Assembly: GCF_003122215.1 (NCBI RefSeq)
Contig: NZ_QEYD01000005.1
Coordinates: 248,001-312,000 of the forward strand
Source: Pararhodobacter marinus
Lineage (GTDB): Bacteria > Pseudomonadota > Alphaproteobacteria > Rhodobacterales > Rhodobacteraceae
Direction of reading: 5' to 3'
DNA: 64,000 nucleotides
The notes under the pieces are model-generated. The model worked only from the letters and a program-made list of their open reading frames with translations. It was not told the origin of the DNA and did not search any database. Below, piece after piece: positions 62,824-64,000 of the stretch. Made by a program: the position numbers and the translations under genes. The number at the start of each line of letters is the position of its first letter. The first letter of the stretch is position 1.

Positions 62824-63476
62824 GCCACCGCCTTGCCCGCCCAGTCGAAGAACCCGCCATTATCGGCCGGCCCCAGACCGTCCAGCACCCCCAGCAGGTT
62901 CGCCGCCGCCTGATCCGGCGCGACCTTGCGATGGCCGGGATAATCCGCGGTGAACGGGGTCTCGACGGTCCCCGGATGCAGCGCCACGACTACCGCCTGC
63001 TTTCGCTTGCGGGCAATCTCGATGGCGGCGGTATGCACGATCTGGTTCGCCGCCGCCTTCGATGCGCGATAGGCATACCAGCCGCCGAGGGCGTTGTCGC
63101 CGATCGACCCCACGCGCGCGGTCAGCACGCCGACCTTGCAGGGCCCCTCGGCCAGAAGCCGGGGCAGGGCGCGCAGAACCAGCGCCGGGCCGATCGCATT
63201 GACCGCCATCACCCGCGCCATGACCTCCGCGTCGATCTCGGACAGCGCCTTTTCGGGGCGGGCGCCCTCGGGGGCCAGGATCCCGCTCGCCACGATCACC
63301 AGATCGAAACCCGGCTCCAGCGCGCCCAGCACCCGCGCGACCGAGTCCGCATCCGTCACATCGAGCCCGTCCTCGCGCCGCGACAGCCCGGTGACCGCCA
63401 CGCCGCGCGCCCCCAGCGCGCGCATCAGCGCCGCGCCGATCCCGCCCGAGGCGCCGATGATCAAGGCCTTGTTCAT
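62817..63476 (-). CDS. Short-chain dehydrogenase/reductase family protein
   Basis: 219 residues: LIIGASGGIGAAL cofactor motif, VASGIL in place of the NAG motif, catalytic YRASKAAANQ, and LHPGTVETPFT. CsgA/C-factor-like subfamily often found next to photolyases in Rhodobacterales. Start at 63476; translationally coupled to the photolyase. Substrate unknown. Confidence 0.88.
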   Translation of the reverse strand: MNKALIIGASGGIGAALMRALGARGVAVTGLSRREDGLDVTDADSVARVLGALEPGFDLVIVASGILAPEGARPEKALSEIDAEVMARVMAVNAIGPALVLRALPRLLAEGPCKVGVLTARVGSIGDNALGGWYAYRASKAAANQIVHTAAIEIARKRKQAVVVALHPGTVETPFTADYPGHRKVAPDQAAANLLGVLDGLGPADNGGFFDWAGKAVAW

Positions 63477-63609
63477 CCCCGACAGGATAGCGCGCGCGCG
63501 ACCTCCGCCAAGGCCGCGCGCGCGCATCTTTGTTCCTCAAATATCCTCGGGGGTGAATGGGCCGCAGGCCCAGAGGGGGCAGACAGCCCCCTTACGCCGC
63601 CCGCGGCTG

Positions 63610-64000
63610 TTACGGCGTCAGCCGCATCAGGCGACCGGGATCGCCGTCCTCGATCAGCCAGACCGCGCCGTCTGGCGCCACCGCGACGTCGCGGATCCGT
63701 GTGCCCATGTCGAAACGCTCGGCCTCGTCGGGCTGGCCCTGCGCGTCGATCTCGACGCGCACCAGCGCCATCCCCGCCAGCGCGCCGATCAGCGCCGAGC
63801 CGTCCCAGTCGGGGAACATCGCGCCGGAATAGAAGGACAGGCCCGACGGCGCGATGACCGGCGTCCAGTAGAGCGCCGGCGCGGCGTATTCTGGCCGGGT
63901 TTCGTGTCCCGGGATGGCCGAGCCGTCGTAATTCGTGCCCTCGGACACGTCCGACCAGCCGTAATTGGCGCCCCGCTCGATGCGGTTGAACTCGTCGCCG
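63610..64000 (-). CDS. PQQ-type sugar dehydrogenase-like protein, 3' part
   Basis: C-terminal about 130 residues of a soluble aldose dehydrogenase-like beta-propeller (YliI/Asd family), cut by the window edge: the frame is open to 64000, reading GDEFNRIERGANYGWSDV, then PALYWTPVIAPSGLSFYSG and IRDVAVAPDGAVWLIEDGD. Would oxidise aldoses in the periplasm with PQQ. The 133-base gap to the SDR start has only GC-rich sequence. Confidence 0.85.
   Translation of the reverse strand, partial: GDEFNRIERGANYGWSDVSEGTNYDGSAIPGHETRPEYAAPALYWTPVIAPSGLSFYSGAMFPDWDGSALIGALAGMALVRVEIDAQGQPDEAERFDMGTRIRDVAVAPDGAVWLIEDGDPGRLMRLTP

Overview
The window is a GC-rich, densely packed stretch of an aerobic alphaproteobacterial chromosome. 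Several traits point to Rhodobacterales (Roseobacter-type): three TRAP dicarboxylate-type transporters, a DmdC-like acyl-CoA dehydrogenase, a tetrahydrofolate-dependent aryl O-demethylase with protocatechuate 4,5-dioxygenase, an imelysin/di-heme iron locus, an iron-sulfur photolyase and a bacteriophytochrome. Taxonomy is inferred from gene content only. I see no rRNA, tRNA, CRISPR array, insertion sequence or phage gene.

Region 1 (about 0.2-18.5 kb) is an aromatic catabolism block. A divergent promoter at 7.2-7.3 kb separates a leftward set (crotonase, MarR regulator, CouO-like amidohydrolase, TRAP P-Q-M, acyl-CoA dehydrogenase) from rightward feruloyl-CoA synthetase and a short-chain dehydrogenase. 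Together they look like CoA-dependent beta-oxidative shortening of hydroxycinnamates. Next come a GntR regulator with a perfect operator, a LigM-type O-demethylase, a second TRAP transporter, an alpha/beta hydrolase, LigA, LigB, a YciI-like protein and a MetF-like reductase. This is a route from methoxylated aromatics to ring cleavage, with recycling of methyl-THF.

Region 2 (18.6-25 kb) is an iron acquisition and storage locus: two imelysins, a di-heme DUF1111 protein, a DUF1513 protein, bacterioferritin and its ferredoxin, with a hydroxypyruvate isomerase-like gene coupled at the end. Region 3 (25-33.3 kb) holds aroQ, a DUF1800/DUF1501 pair, and an RND pump with adaptor facing a GbsR/MarR regulator across a clear promoter/operator.

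Region 4 (33.3-45.5 kb) is the most novel part. About 11 kb on one strand encode two proteins of the 2-hydroxyacyl-CoA dehydratase family, a CaiB-type CoA-transferase, a TRAP transporter, two tandem P450s and two tandem flavin monooxygenases, facing a divergent MarR regulator. Two promoters in this region share the same arrangement: TTGAC(A/G), an 18-bp spacer, and a GTTCAT-N3-AT(G/T)AAC operator on the -10. They define a small regulon for an unidentified substrate.

Region 5 (45.5-64 kb) carries heme oxygenase plus a bacteriophytochrome kinase with receiver domain, an aldose epimerase, a YtcJ-type amidohydrolase coupled to a polyamine-type ABC transporter, a serine hydrolase, the PxpABC 5-oxoprolinase, a glutaredoxin-MauE fusion, a PadR/ferric-reductase pair like E. 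coli NfeR/NfeF with a perfect inverted repeat, an iron-sulfur photolyase/cryptochrome with an SDR, and the 3' part of a PQQ-type sugar dehydrogenase running off the end.
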